Below are positions 8,601 to 16,351 of a stretch of 59,419 bases of DNA, piece after piece (position 1 is the stretch's first letter; each line of letters starts with the position of its first letter). The DNA is from a virus: the IMG/VR virus record IMGVR_UViG_3300008108_000072, positions 1 through 59,419 of that record; one strand, 5' to 3'. A program made the translations under genes and the position numbers. The notes beneath the pieces were generated by a model. That model saw nothing but the letters and a program-made list of their open reading frames with translations, was not told the origin of the DNA and did no database searches.

Positions 8601-11300
8601 AATATATTTTTTAGCTGCCTCAACAATATTATAGTTACTTCCGTATTCAAGGTCTCTAATAAGAGCATTCAGGAAGTGACCAACATCCCTACGACACTTC
8701 TGATCACTTACAGGAATATTAAAACTTGGATAAACTTTTTGTGTAGTTACTCCTTCAATATCACACTCTACAACAATTCCAGCAAGTTTTACTGTACTGT
8801 CTTCGACTAAAGAAGGAATTGGAGCTGATGTAGTAATTGTTGCTTCGCCAGTAACAATATTGTCGTAGACAAAATTGGTAATATTATAATTGGTGCTGTT
8901 GAAAGTTACAGTTCCTCCACTAACATAAGTATGAGCAAATGAAGATCCGCCTAGATAAATTTTGAAACTATTTCCAGAAATTGAATATACTGAAAAATAT
9001 TCCTTTTTAAATTGATCATTGATTTTTCTTACTACTTCATCAGCAATAAAGTCTATATTATTTCTAATTTGTAGACAAGCATCCTGGTATCTTCTTGCTA
9101 CTGGAGTGGCAACAGGAAATTTGTTTGGCGAGTTGAGAAGAGAAATCGTTACAGATTTTGAAGCAGATCTTACAGAAGCAAATTGACCTGGATCTACATT
9201 ACTATCAACAAGATCTGGATATTTTTTAGGAATTACAAATCTTCTTGCTCTACCATCAGCATCTTCAATAATTTTATAAATTCTTTGTTTGCCGTTTAAA
9301 AATGATAAATCTGGCGAAGCTGTTGGAAGACCAGAAATAAGAATTTCTTGACCTTCTTTGTAATTGTGAATATTTTGTCTGCCAACAAGTTGGTTAGTAT
9401 AAAATACAATACCACCTAAATCTTCTGGTGTTCCATAGTCACCAAAACCACCAGTAGCAATTTCTGGATCACCTTGTTTCGAAAAATCAATTCTAATAAT
9501 TGGTAAAGAAGAACTTAAATCTTCATCTGTAAATACTACTTCACCTTCAGCTCTAATTGATTTAATGTCTGTAGAAATGAATTCATATGCTGCTCTTAAG
9601 AAAGTATATCCTACTGAGTTAAGAGTAACAACTCCAGTAGTATGAGATGGAGCAGCATTGCCAGAAGTTCCTGCTGTGGTGATTTGATAAACGTTATCTC
9701 CAGTCCAAACTAATTGTCCCAGTGTGTAGGCTGTATTTGGAGCAAAAGAAACAGTGCCAATTCCGCCATACTGGAATGTTTCCCCTGTACTAAATGTTCC
9801 ACTTACTACAGTAAAATCTACAGAGCCATTGATATAAGCACTTGGACCAATTATATCTTCAAATGATACTGAAGTAAGTAAACCAACAGCACCAGTGTTT
9901 ACACCACGAACTCTTTGACCAGCAGTTAATTCTGTTAAACCTGTGTTGGTTTGGAATGTAGATCTGAATTTTTCTGGACCGAAAATTTGATGACCAATTG
10001 GAAATTCTGTTCCAAAATCTCCATTTGCCGAAACATCGTATTCAATACGTTGCTTGTCGTCAAACACCATAGCATAATCCCATGTAGCAACAGGATCACC
10101 GCTACTGTCAATCTTATCTCTATATGTAACACCAGTTACATAGTTTTTATCTCCAAACTTGAAGATATGTTTTCTAGGGTTATTTGGTCTAATGATAACA
10201 AGACGTAAGTTATCACCTACAACAGAAGCATCTGGAGGAATTGAGATGGGGTTGTCTTCTAAGTAATCTCCTCCAGAAACAACAACTGTTTCTTTAACTC
10301 CTGGAGTAGACCAAGCAATTTGACACGCTCTCTTGATTGTTTTTACGGGAGCGACTGCCGAACGACCATCATTTTCGTCGTTACCAATTTGAGCTGAAAC
10401 ATAAATACGACCACCAACATCATTAGTTGCTAGATTTAGAACGTATTCTGTGGTAGCAATTTTATCAGACTTATCGCCAAGAAGAGGAGTGATTGATCTT
10501 GGGAATAAACCTGATTCTCCAGTCTGACCAAAATAAGGTTGATTAGAATCTACAATTCTAAAACCAATATGTTTAAATTCAACTTCGCCATTTAATTCTA
10601 TACCATCTTCGTGGATAGGAGCACTTGTTCCAGTTTGTCCAGAATTTAATGATTGGTATACATTTGCTTCATGATAATAATAACTATTTTTTTGAACAAT
10701 TGTATTAGATGGCCATTGAGTGCCAGAATTATTTACAAATGTTTTTAAATTTGGTGCTCTAAAGGAGGCGTCTGGAGTAACAAAATTATCAATGTCTAGG
10801 TTTAAAATTCTAGCGGTGTCAGAAATGATAGACGTTGAAGTTCTAATAGCACCATTAATATCTAATTCATAATCTACGGTATCTAGAAAAGCCGTTGCCG
10901 CAGCACCAGATCCATTTCCGCCAGTAATAGTAACAGAAGGAGCTAAAGAATATCCATCACCAGGATCATCAACCACAATAGCAATTACAGAACCATTATT
11001 AATTACGCCAGAAGCTAAAGCTTGTCTTCCTCCAGGAAGATCTGGGGCGCTTAAAGTCACTGTTGGAACTAAAGTATATCCAGTACCACCTTGACCAGTA
11101 TTAATTTTAATACTTTCTACTCTTCTTCCAGTTCTATTAACACCAATTCTAGGCAATCCAGTTTGAGAATCTAACTGGGCTCTAAAAATTTCTTTCTCCG
11201 AAGAACCAGATCCAGACCTAATGGTTAATTCATTAATTCCTACGAGTTTTGGATTAACTGCCTGGATTACTTCCTTATCAGAATTGAATTGAAAACTCAT
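2634..11300 (-). CDS. Giant tail-fibre protein, 2888 aa
   Basis: The N-terminus (MSFQFNSDKEVIQAV, GINELTIRSGSGSSEKEIFRA) is a typical cyanophage fibre start. Residues about 65-140 hold two GGTGY-type beta repeats. Around 300-330 a segment (RIYVSAQIGNDENDG, VKTIKRACQIAW) resembles the opening of pectate-lyase-like beta-helix folds. A helical module occurs twice, near 743-960 and 1005-1130; both copies contain FIADE and CRRD, and end in AMRxW. Near 2080 and 2226 are TGLDADLLDG and TGLDADRLDNKQG repeats of the kind found in T4-like long-fibre shafts. The C-terminus (ITIGSGYTVTIQEGGVWNII) is a common cyanophage fibre ending. It is most likely a host-range determinant. The length is far above T4 gp34 or gp37. 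Confidence 0.8.
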   Translation of the reverse strand: MSFQFNSDKEVIQAVNPKLVGINELTIRSGSGSSEKEIFRAQLDSQTGLPRIGVNRTGRRVESIKINTGQGGTGYTLVPTVTLSAPDLPGGRQALASGVINNGSVIAIVVDDPGDGYSLAPSVTITGGNGSGAAATAFLDTVDYELDINGAIRTSTSIISDTARILNLDIDNFVTPDASFRAPNLKTFVNNSGTQWPSNTIVQKNSYYYHEANVYQSLNSGQTGTSAPIHEDGIELNGEVEFKHIGFRIVDSNQPYFGQTGESGLFPRSITPLLGDKSDKIATTEYVLNLATNDVGGRIYVSAQIGNDENDGRSAVAPVKTIKRACQIAWSTPGVKETVVVSGGDYLEDNPISIPPDASVVGDNLRLVIIRPNNPRKHIFKFGDKNYVTGVTYRDKIDSSGDPVATWDYAMVFDDKQRIEYDVSANGDFGTEFPIGHQIFGPEKFRSTFQTNTGLTELTAGQRVRGVNTGAVGLLTSVSFEDIIGPSAYINGSVDFTVVSGTFSTGETFQYGGIGTVSFAPNTAYTLGQLVWTGDNVYQITTAGTSGNAAPSHTTGVVTLNSVGYTFLRAAYEFISTDIKSIRAEGEVVFTDEDLSSSLPIIRIDFSKQGDPEIATGGFGDYGTPEDLGGIVFYTNQLVGRQNIHNYKEGQEILISGLPTASPDLSFLNGKQRIYKIIEDADGRARRFVIPKKYPDLVDSNVDPGQFASVRSASKSVTISLLNSPNKFPVATPVARRYQDACLQIRNNIDFIADEVVRKINDQFKKEYFSVYSISGNSFKIYLGGSSFAHTYVSGGTVTFNSTNYNITNFVYDNIVTGEATITTSAPIPSLVEDSTVKLAGIVVECDIEGVTTQKVYPSFNIPVSDQKCRRDVGHFLNALIRDLEYGSNYNIVEAAKKYISAGQINLVDYEITQTIRAIEYARQLAIYAMRKWRTGNGTPLDPVYTPQYSSIERYFDPTVIDDLSSPACANVASAINTLSYLFVDVLSNSASGTSLDAAYLIARNRDFIADEAYGKTKALYPSLGLSNINERKCRRDINFIITGLLRDLILGGNAGIVTAAESYFTGTALTGIPEAQRDETIYAFNQVRDLCILAMRNWKTAGGAGSTYSALHTIIPLFTDLSILVDTAGTPWCAQIESAITTSFTLLEDILDGTIAPGATTKTYGTLFDTASILSYPDSVIYDANGTIITPRSDYDDYPIIEASPYTQNASVISFLGGGGALIDGSKVKQPNCPFPGLELNGTATYPNQGKSMVAAAFTIVSFGGIGYRIINDGYVQLVSVFVIFCADGVLAESGGYASITNSATNFGIYALRAIGYNNFAYSFDIGTITNVSATPTGRTILTIDGLGREPLEHYIVKIDGYENVNTEIEYYIETVGAVTVGPPFSAQVTIESGSGGGAEFREIATGQAVSTSVLTGKTIRLHRPSIVNSSSHTWEFAGSGTNYNALPENGGVKIEANEQVSQNYGRTYVSGTDELGDFKVGTFARIENRTGNITFTGTVTISEVEFLKLKGGDVVVTGFDASNTLGGANSTDSKLPTQKAVRDYITNNLGPFINKPYSTNAVPRALVELTDSGKISIDQIPPLRPFSVYTVPDQQSRLNIEGALAGDIAIQQDTSTSYILNNDNDSLFVSFAVDPTLQFTIGDVFTGSVSESKIQATEYRQGVVYQINITDAGSGYTTAPVITITGGNPQAGAVQAAATCTIANGQVVTIEIELFNGYIGGKGYTTAPTVTFSAPSGAGTQATGVALIESRLYGDIVNNIKMSEADTIQSSDIPQETININRVVNTSASDNNNWVSLSTNQIAASDITSGVISTSRLANNSDAANSFTFLRGDQSYVPVLQSIKGAETRYFAKLFSQASSGSSQLIFTTNSNTLVGHQVVDNLTGIQANTNINGVVTSGGLTTVSINNPLTSTLAAGTIIEFRRGTSPLVFESSFTQGSFVDNVVIANGGTGFTDGQYFDVPLTGGSGTGLKVNLIVSGGSVVEITVTNSGANYTSDFNVSTAPAQIGGGSGLVLAAKISTVNRQYANTSVDVQRVTDLTISADEFGTIGVARFKKSQFQIGQAGNGSVVLKTGADSGLDADLLDGAQGSYYLNASNLNAGTVSVDRLSGTYNISISGQSGNTLRLITGTSNPTSNPSPSAFSTGIIADTRNNTSNGLNDGGSKNLVVTLRPGGSGFTVDGGIKQLAFTDNDNMWLRGSGTGVESFGSWAKVWTSLNDGPDTGLDADRLDNKQGTWYQNALNINTGTISDNRIPSFQSEKNYQDKLRVLSFTGKPRYKIYVSNRLLNASPFLAGLTVNLYNANAIGVGTILISDITINQDTNDSNNNYTIITGILDTGNFIGAETIGTASNRVPFQDFTISDLDSDANGLPDGTFEAAILESDGGTANLRLGRRDGQASSPGIYFRSSQLAAASFNSAIVATGGNSTNSSGSLDIKVVGPDGVTINGNKIWNAGNVTFNSTNVVSTAVIRDASGNFAAGTITASLTGAASLNVLKAGDTMTGSLTLSGTGSNLTVGGTLGVTGNTTLTANLTVDTNTLFVDATNNSVNIGTVSNASGVKLQVFGDAAADTILRVTATDGTYDPVIQLAANSGFTSEGFELRYDNNVGDVYFKQIFTGLTTTPAFRFSTGNKSDALVITGNGRVGIFGTPNDSYELDVTGDVRASTSLTVGNAASNNGAPLLFLGASGYRNFRIGNQLNANDIFEITPSTDNGGTTWSTTPAIAISGTSSLVGIGTTTFTSTATGSTVTYKLNVEGNININGQVYQNNLPFVTSRWTESSNGLDIHRLSKVGIGLANPSYTLHVGGANNNGLNISGSNFTSGQNISVLYANGDKQWLDTYGVIRVNRKSITENVTISASDNAVSAGPITIGSGYTVTIQEGGVWNII

Positions 11301-11356
11301 TTTACTGGACTGCTCCGACTAGAATCTGTTTGTATTCCTTAAGTATATTTAGTTTA

Positions 11357-11866
11357 TTAAGACCACAAAATACTAACTACATCAACTGTAGCAATCCATT
11401 TGATAGTATCTGTAGTACCAGCTCTGGTTACAGAATAACTAAATCTATTAGCAGCACCGCCATCAAAAGAACTAACCAACCAAGACTGTCCTTCTGGAAC
11501 ACTATCCTTAATAATAGTGCTCATTCCAGAAAGCTCTTGTACATTTCCGACAGCATTACAAGTAACATTACTTTCAATTTTTACCGAATAATGACCACCA
11601 CCTGTAGTATTAACTCCAATAACATGAGCAGTTATAAAATTAACTGTATTATTTGGCAAAATAATTTGTGAATCTGTATTATCTAAAGATAGAATAGAAG
11701 TATTTAGACCTCTTAAAATATATTGAGTTCTAGAACTATCACTAAAATTACTATTTTTTAGTTCTAATGTATTGACATTTTTGACATCTTTTGTGTTATT
11801 TACTATAGTTGTTTTATCTATAGAAAATCCACCAACAGAATCAAATTCTTTTAAATTAGTAGCCAT
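11357..11866 (-). CDS. Fibre or baseplate-associated structural protein, 169 aa
   Basis: The protein begins MATNLKEFDSVGGFSIDKTT and continues as short beta strands (TLELKNSNFSDSS, YILRGLNTSILSLDN). A second half reads FITAHVIGVNTTGGGHYSVKIESNVTC. It looks like a short all-beta structural protein that sits between two fibre genes. The start is separated by only 2 bp from the stop of the 1429-aa gene, so the two are probably co-transcribed. I do not recognise a named family. Confidence 0.65.
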   Translation of the reverse strand: MATNLKEFDSVGGFSIDKTTIVNNTKDVKNVNTLELKNSNFSDSSRTQYILRGLNTSILSLDNTDSQIILPNNTVNFITAHVIGVNTTGGGHYSVKIESNVTCNAVGNVQELSGMSTIIKDSVPEGQSWLVSSFDGGAANRFSYSVTRAGTTDTIKWIATVDVVSILWS

Positions 11867-11868
11867 TG

Positions 11869-14800
11869 TTATTTCTTAATTATGGTTTTTACTACAGTAA
11901 TATTTACTTGATCATTTGTGGTAACAAGGTCATCAAGTTCAATATTTAATCTGACATCACCTTGAGCATTAAAATCAAAAGTTATATTTACTAAAGTATC
12001 TCCAGTAGTTACGTTTCCATATTCTGAGTTAAAAATATCAGTATCTTTATCAATGATAGTAAATTCCATCATTTCTGTTGTGTTGTCAGTAATGTTATGA
12101 GCACATACTAAAACTTTTGCTCCTGAAGCAGATAATGGCGAATATAAATCAGTTGCTCCTGTGTTAGTGGTTCCTTTGATTAATTCAATATCTGTGGTAG
12201 ATAATTTAGTATCATCTAATTCAAAATCTTTAAGTTCTTTTGACAGAACAATTATATCGTCAGTAGTGCCATCGCCAAAAGCTTTATTAACAATAAACTC
12301 ACCGAAAGTATTCATTCTTAAAAGATAATCATTATTAAGACCAACTGAAAGACCTAAATCTAAATTATCCTTTGTTGAAGAAATAAATGTAGATGTACTA
12401 GTATTATCAATTGAAGCAGATAGATTGTCAAATGTTATTAAACCAGCATCAATTGCTAATGAATTGACAGTAGATGTTATTTTTGAAATAGATTCAAATT
12501 TTAAATCTGTCTTAGATAATTTTAAAGTATTTTCGCCATCATTATAAAAATATAAAATATTTTCGTTGGCACCAGGAACAGATTCTGGAATAATATATGT
12601 ATTTCCATCTACGTCCTTCACCCCACCTAAACTTGTCCAATTAACTCCGTTGTAACCCTCGAATTGAGTAATTGTGGTGTTATATCTAATAGAACCTTGT
12701 GCTGCCAATCCTCTTGTATTGCTATCACCAGAAGGAATGACCAACGATGTCATAGCATCTATAGTTACCTTTTTGCCAGAATTTGGTCTTAGTACCAAAT
12801 CATTAACATCAGTTGAAACTATATTATTAGCTAATCTAAGATCACTATTAATTACTAACGGAAGATTACCATTGGGACCAACTCTTAGTTCTGAAATTTG
12901 ATCAAATGTTAGTGGAGAAACAGCAGACGAATACCAAGTTAATGTCGCTGATCCATTTGATTGAGTGCCTGTTGTATGAATTGGCTCTGTTCCAGAAGTT
13001 CCTGTTGAACCTGCCTGGGTGACTTCATAAAGATTATTTCTATATTTTACAAATTGGCCTAATGATACTGGGGTGTTTGCTGCCCATTCAGTATATAATG
13101 GCAGATTTATATCTAGTGAACGTAAAGTTTTTACAGTATTAAAATCTAAATGTGTTCTTGTTAATTTTAATGTGTTGTTGCCATCATTATAGAAATATAA
13201 AATATTGTCATTGGCTCCTGTAAATGCTTCTGCCGCAATAAAAGTATTGCCATCTAAATCTCGTACACCACCCAATGATGACCAAGAGGAAGTAGTGGCA
13301 CTATATCCTTCATATTGATTGGTGTCTATATTAAATCTAATAGCACCATTTTCAGCTAAAGCCCCCGATGGTCTTTGAGCAGACGAACCAGCGGGAATAA
13401 TAAAGGCAGAAGATGAAACTATCTTTGCTAATCTTCCAGTTGCTGGAGATATTTTTATGTCATTTCCAGAAGTAGAAGAAACAGTATCATTTGCTAATGT
13501 TAATATATTACTGATATTTAATGAAGAGTTAGTTCTAATAATACCTGATGTAGTTATATTTCCAGTAGAATCAACAATTTGTATTGTTGAACCAATATTC
13601 AATGGACTATTTAATGAAGTTGAAGTAGCGTCAATTTGTAAATTGGTTGAAGATATTCCAGATACTGTTAGATCTGTTGTTTCTACGGTATCGGCAGTTA
13701 CAGTTTGGGATACGCTAAGATTAGTAAAAACTGCTTCTGGAGCAGTAAATTTTAAAGCAGATAATTCTCCAGTAGTTACGTTACCAACTATTACATCATT
13801 TACTAGAATTTCATTTACTTGAACAGAAAAACCCTGACCAAACTGTTTAGGGTTATTGGGATTTATTGTTAACAGTGCTTCTTCGTTATCATAACCACCC
13901 TCATCTACGTGGGAAACATTATTTACAGCACAATAATAATATAAATTTGGGGTGGTTTCAGTAACTTTTATTGTTAAACTATTGGAAGATGAGGTAACTC
14001 CATCAGTATAAGAAACACCTCTAAATGATAATACAGCAGCGCCTGAAGTTGTGGGGAAAGAAGTTAGTGTTAATGTAGTTGAATTTAATACTTGATCTAC
14101 AAAAGTTCCATTAGAAATTTGGCCGTCTCCAGATTCTAGAATGACTTCCATTCCAGGCAATATACCTGTAGTATCAGAAACAGTAATTTGTTTGGTGGAA
14201 ATGGATAAAGTTGTAGATAAATCTTGAATATAGCTAGGACCCCAAATACCATCTCTATATTTACTTAGAGCGAATTGATGAGATTGGTTTGAAGTATCTG
14301 ATAAATCAAATTTATATACACTTCCTACATATAATGTAATTGGAGGACTTATTTGATAACCACTACCGATATCAATAAAATATCTGTATTGTCTTCCCGA
14401 AGCGTTTGATAATTGATATGTTGTAGAAGATCCAGTTTTAACAATTAAATCTGATGAAGATATTTGTGAATCATAATCTACTAAAATGTAATCAATATTA
14501 GATCCTGTTGTTTTTACATAATGAACAGTAAGATCTGTTGTTGTAGAGACGGCATCTACTGTCAATACAATATTATCTGCTGGAGTAGAACCACCAACAT
14601 TTGCTCCAGGTATTGTTACTGTGCCTCCTTCAACATATAAAACGCCACCAGATGAAATAGTTACGTTAGAAACATTTCCCGTTGGATCTCTAGAAACGTT
14701 AAATGTGGCACCACTACCCGTAGTACTGGTTGAGGAAACTCCTGAATATGTGTTGCCACCTTCGCCAGAAATATTTGAAGATGATGAAATAGTTATAGCT

Positions 14801-16158
14801 TCTATTTCTCCATCTGCTTTCTTTACAGTATTGCCGACCTGAAAAACTGTGCTAGAAATTGTATTAGCAAACTGTAATTTTTGAATACTTTTATTTTGTA
14901 CTGGATATTCAATTGGCTGTACTAAATCTCTAGAATCTACCGTTAAAACGTCTAAATTTGTATATCCAGATCCACCATCATTAATATCATATTCTTCGAT
15001 AGCACCTAAAACTTCAACTAAATACGAAAAATTGGTAGCTGGCTCTCCGAATGGAGGAATAAATTTTAATGTAGCTGATCCAGAAGTTGATGGTAATTCG
15101 GATAATGTAACTGTGTTTAAAGCTGGGTTGATTGATAATACTACAGTTCCAGCAGCTACTTGCCCTGTTCCCGAAACAGATTCTACAAGATATCCAGAAT
15201 TAATGCCACTAGTATCTAATCCTGTTACAGTAATGTCTGTAGAAGTATTATCTAATGTGGTAGTTTTTGTGACAGGAGATGGTAGCAATAAAACATCATT
15301 TATTTGATACCCAGAACCTTTGGAATCAAATTCAAATGAAGTAACTTGACCAGGATTATTTGAAACAGTTAATACTAATCCAGAACCAGTTCCTCCCAAA
15401 TCAGCGTTATTGATTGATAATGTATCTCCATTCGAATAACCAGAACCAGAATTTGTTATAGTAATAGTTTCAATTGCTCCTGTTGTGTTATTAATAAACA
15501 CAGAAGCTTCTGCCCCAGATCCAGAAGAAGAAATATTAGTTAATGGTACATTATTGAAAGTTGGTATGATAGGACTACCACCATACGAAGTACCGCCGTT
15601 TGTGATTGATACTTCTAAGTCAGAGACGTTGAAATTTACTGATGCGTTTGATCCACTACCACCAACCAAAAGAATGTTATTATAAATTCCGCCAATATAA
15701 CCAGAACCAGAATTTGTAATACTACCAGAAAATTCCGTTACAGTTAAATCTATCGTTGCTTCTTGACCTGTTCCTCCCAATAAAGCAACATCTGTATATG
15801 TTCCTGGATCGTAATTAGAACCAAAATTTGTAACTAAAATTCCAGATGTTTGTAAAGAATTTTTTTGTACAACTAAATCTCTAAAAGAATAAAAAGCCTC
15901 TAAAGAAAAATTAGAAAGAATTTTTCCATCACTAACATAACCTAAAGTTTTTTGTGATGGTTTATAAATTCCTAAAGTGGCATCTGATAAAAAAGCTAAA
16001 GCAGGAGAAGTTCTAGTCCCATCACCTAATTTCAAATTTCCTGTAGATAAATCGCTGCCACCACTTTGAATGTCATAAACATCAGAAGCAACTTGATTTA
16101 CTTTTTGCCTAAAAATTTCAAAGGTGTCGGTTTTAGCAACGGATCTAAGAACTGCCAT
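11869..16158 (-). CDS. Baseplate-attached fibre protein with cupredoxin-like segment, 1429 aa
   Basis: The N-terminus (TDTFEIFRQKVNQVASDVYDI) resembles the helix found at the start of T4 gp9/gp10-type and cyanophage fibre proteins, and probably anchors it to the baseplate. Residues about 100-330 carry repeated GSGY-type beta units. Around residues 600-750 there is a cupredoxin-like segment, with YKFDLSDTSNQSHQFALS followed later by YYYCAVNNVSH. The His, Cys and His are spaced as in type-1 copper sites, although a Met ligand is not obvious. Residues 900-1200 contain two related modules starting RDLDGNTFIAAEA and KDVDGNTYIIPES. The start overlaps the 68-aa gene by 14 bp. Confidence 0.7.
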   Translation of the reverse strand: MAVLRSVAKTDTFEIFRQKVNQVASDVYDIQSGGSDLSTGNLKLGDGTRTSPALAFLSDATLGIYKPSQKTLGYVSDGKILSNFSLEAFYSFRDLVVQKNSLQTSGILVTNFGSNYDPGTYTDVALLGGTGQEATIDLTVTEFSGSITNSGSGYIGGIYNNILLVGGSGSNASVNFNVSDLEVSITNGGTSYGGSPIIPTFNNVPLTNISSSGSGAEASVFINNTTGAIETITITNSGSGYSNGDTLSINNADLGGTGSGLVLTVSNNPGQVTSFEFDSKGSGYQINDVLLLPSPVTKTTTLDNTSTDITVTGLDTSGINSGYLVESVSGTGQVAAGTVVLSINPALNTVTLSELPSTSGSATLKFIPPFGEPATNFSYLVEVLGAIEEYDINDGGSGYTNLDVLTVDSRDLVQPIEYPVQNKSIQKLQFANTISSTVFQVGNTVKKADGEIEAITISSSSNISGEGGNTYSGVSSTSTTGSGATFNVSRDPTGNVSNVTISSGGVLYVEGGTVTIPGANVGGSTPADNIVLTVDAVSTTTDLTVHYVKTTGSNIDYILVDYDSQISSSDLIVKTGSSTTYQLSNASGRQYRYFIDIGSGYQISPPITLYVGSVYKFDLSDTSNQSHQFALSKYRDGIWGPSYIQDLSTTLSISTKQITVSDTTGILPGMEVILESGDGQISNGTFVDQVLNSTTLTLTSFPTTSGAAVLSFRGVSYTDGVTSSSNSLTIKVTETTPNLYYYCAVNNVSHVDEGGYDNEEALLTINPNNPKQFGQGFSVQVNEILVNDVIVGNVTTGELSALKFTAPEAVFTNLSVSQTVTADTVETTDLTVSGISSTNLQIDATSTSLNSPLNIGSTIQIVDSTGNITTSGIIRTNSSLNISNILTLANDTVSSTSGNDIKISPATGRLAKIVSSSAFIIPAGSSAQRPSGALAENGAIRFNIDTNQYEGYSATTSSWSSLGGVRDLDGNTFIAAEAFTGANDNILYFYNDGNNTLKLTRTHLDFNTVKTLRSLDINLPLYTEWAANTPVSLGQFVKYRNNLYEVTQAGSTGTSGTEPIHTTGTQSNGSATLTWYSSAVSPLTFDQISELRVGPNGNLPLVINSDLRLANNIVSTDVNDLVLRPNSGKKVTIDAMTSLVIPSGDSNTRGLAAQGSIRYNTTITQFEGYNGVNWTSLGGVKDVDGNTYIIPESVPGANENILYFYNDGENTLKLSKTDLKFESISKITSTVNSLAIDAGLITFDNLSASIDNTSTSTFISSTKDNLDLGLSVGLNNDYLLRMNTFGEFIVNKAFGDGTTDDIIVLSKELKDFELDDTKLSTTDIELIKGTTNTGATDLYSPLSASGAKVLVCAHNITDNTTEMMEFTIIDKDTDIFNSEYGNVTTGDTLVNITFDFNAQGDVRLNIELDDLVTTNDQVNITVVKTIIKK

Positions 16159-16351
16159 TTCTTACTATCTCTCTAAGAAGCTTTTTGATTTCAGATATTT
16201 CTTCCTTCAAAGTATTTATGTCATCAATAGCATTATTAAATTGCCTAGAGAAGTTTTTGGGAGCTGGTTTGTCTGTGTTGACAATAGCTCCCGTTGTAGC
16301 ATCTCTGTACAAATTTTCGTGACCTTCGACTTTAATATAACGAGAATTCAT
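16145..16351 (-). CDS. Small helical structural-module protein, 68 aa
   Basis: The N-terminal half reads MNSRYIKVEGHENLYRDATT and continues with GAIVNTDK, a motif common in small virion-associated proteins of T4-like phages. The C-terminal half (INTLKEEISEIKKLLREIV) is a coiled coil. It starts one base inside the stop of the 2698-aa gene (TAATG) and overlaps the following gene by 14 bp, so it is translated within the late operon. The role is unknown. Confidence 0.7.
   Translation of the reverse strand: MNSRYIKVEGHENLYRDATTGAIVNTDKPAPKNFSRQFNNAIDDINTLKEEISEIKKLLREIVRNGSS
16213..16220 (-). promoter_or_regulatory. Late-promoter motif CATAAATA
   Basis: Minus-strand CATAAATA inside the 68-aa gene, 55 bp upstream of the 1429-aa gene start. 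It matches NATAAATA. Confidence 0.4.

Noticed and set aside
11346-11352. Late promoter CTAAATA before the giant fibre gene
   Set aside because: One mismatch to NATAAATA at a key base, in AT-rich sequence; too weak to list.
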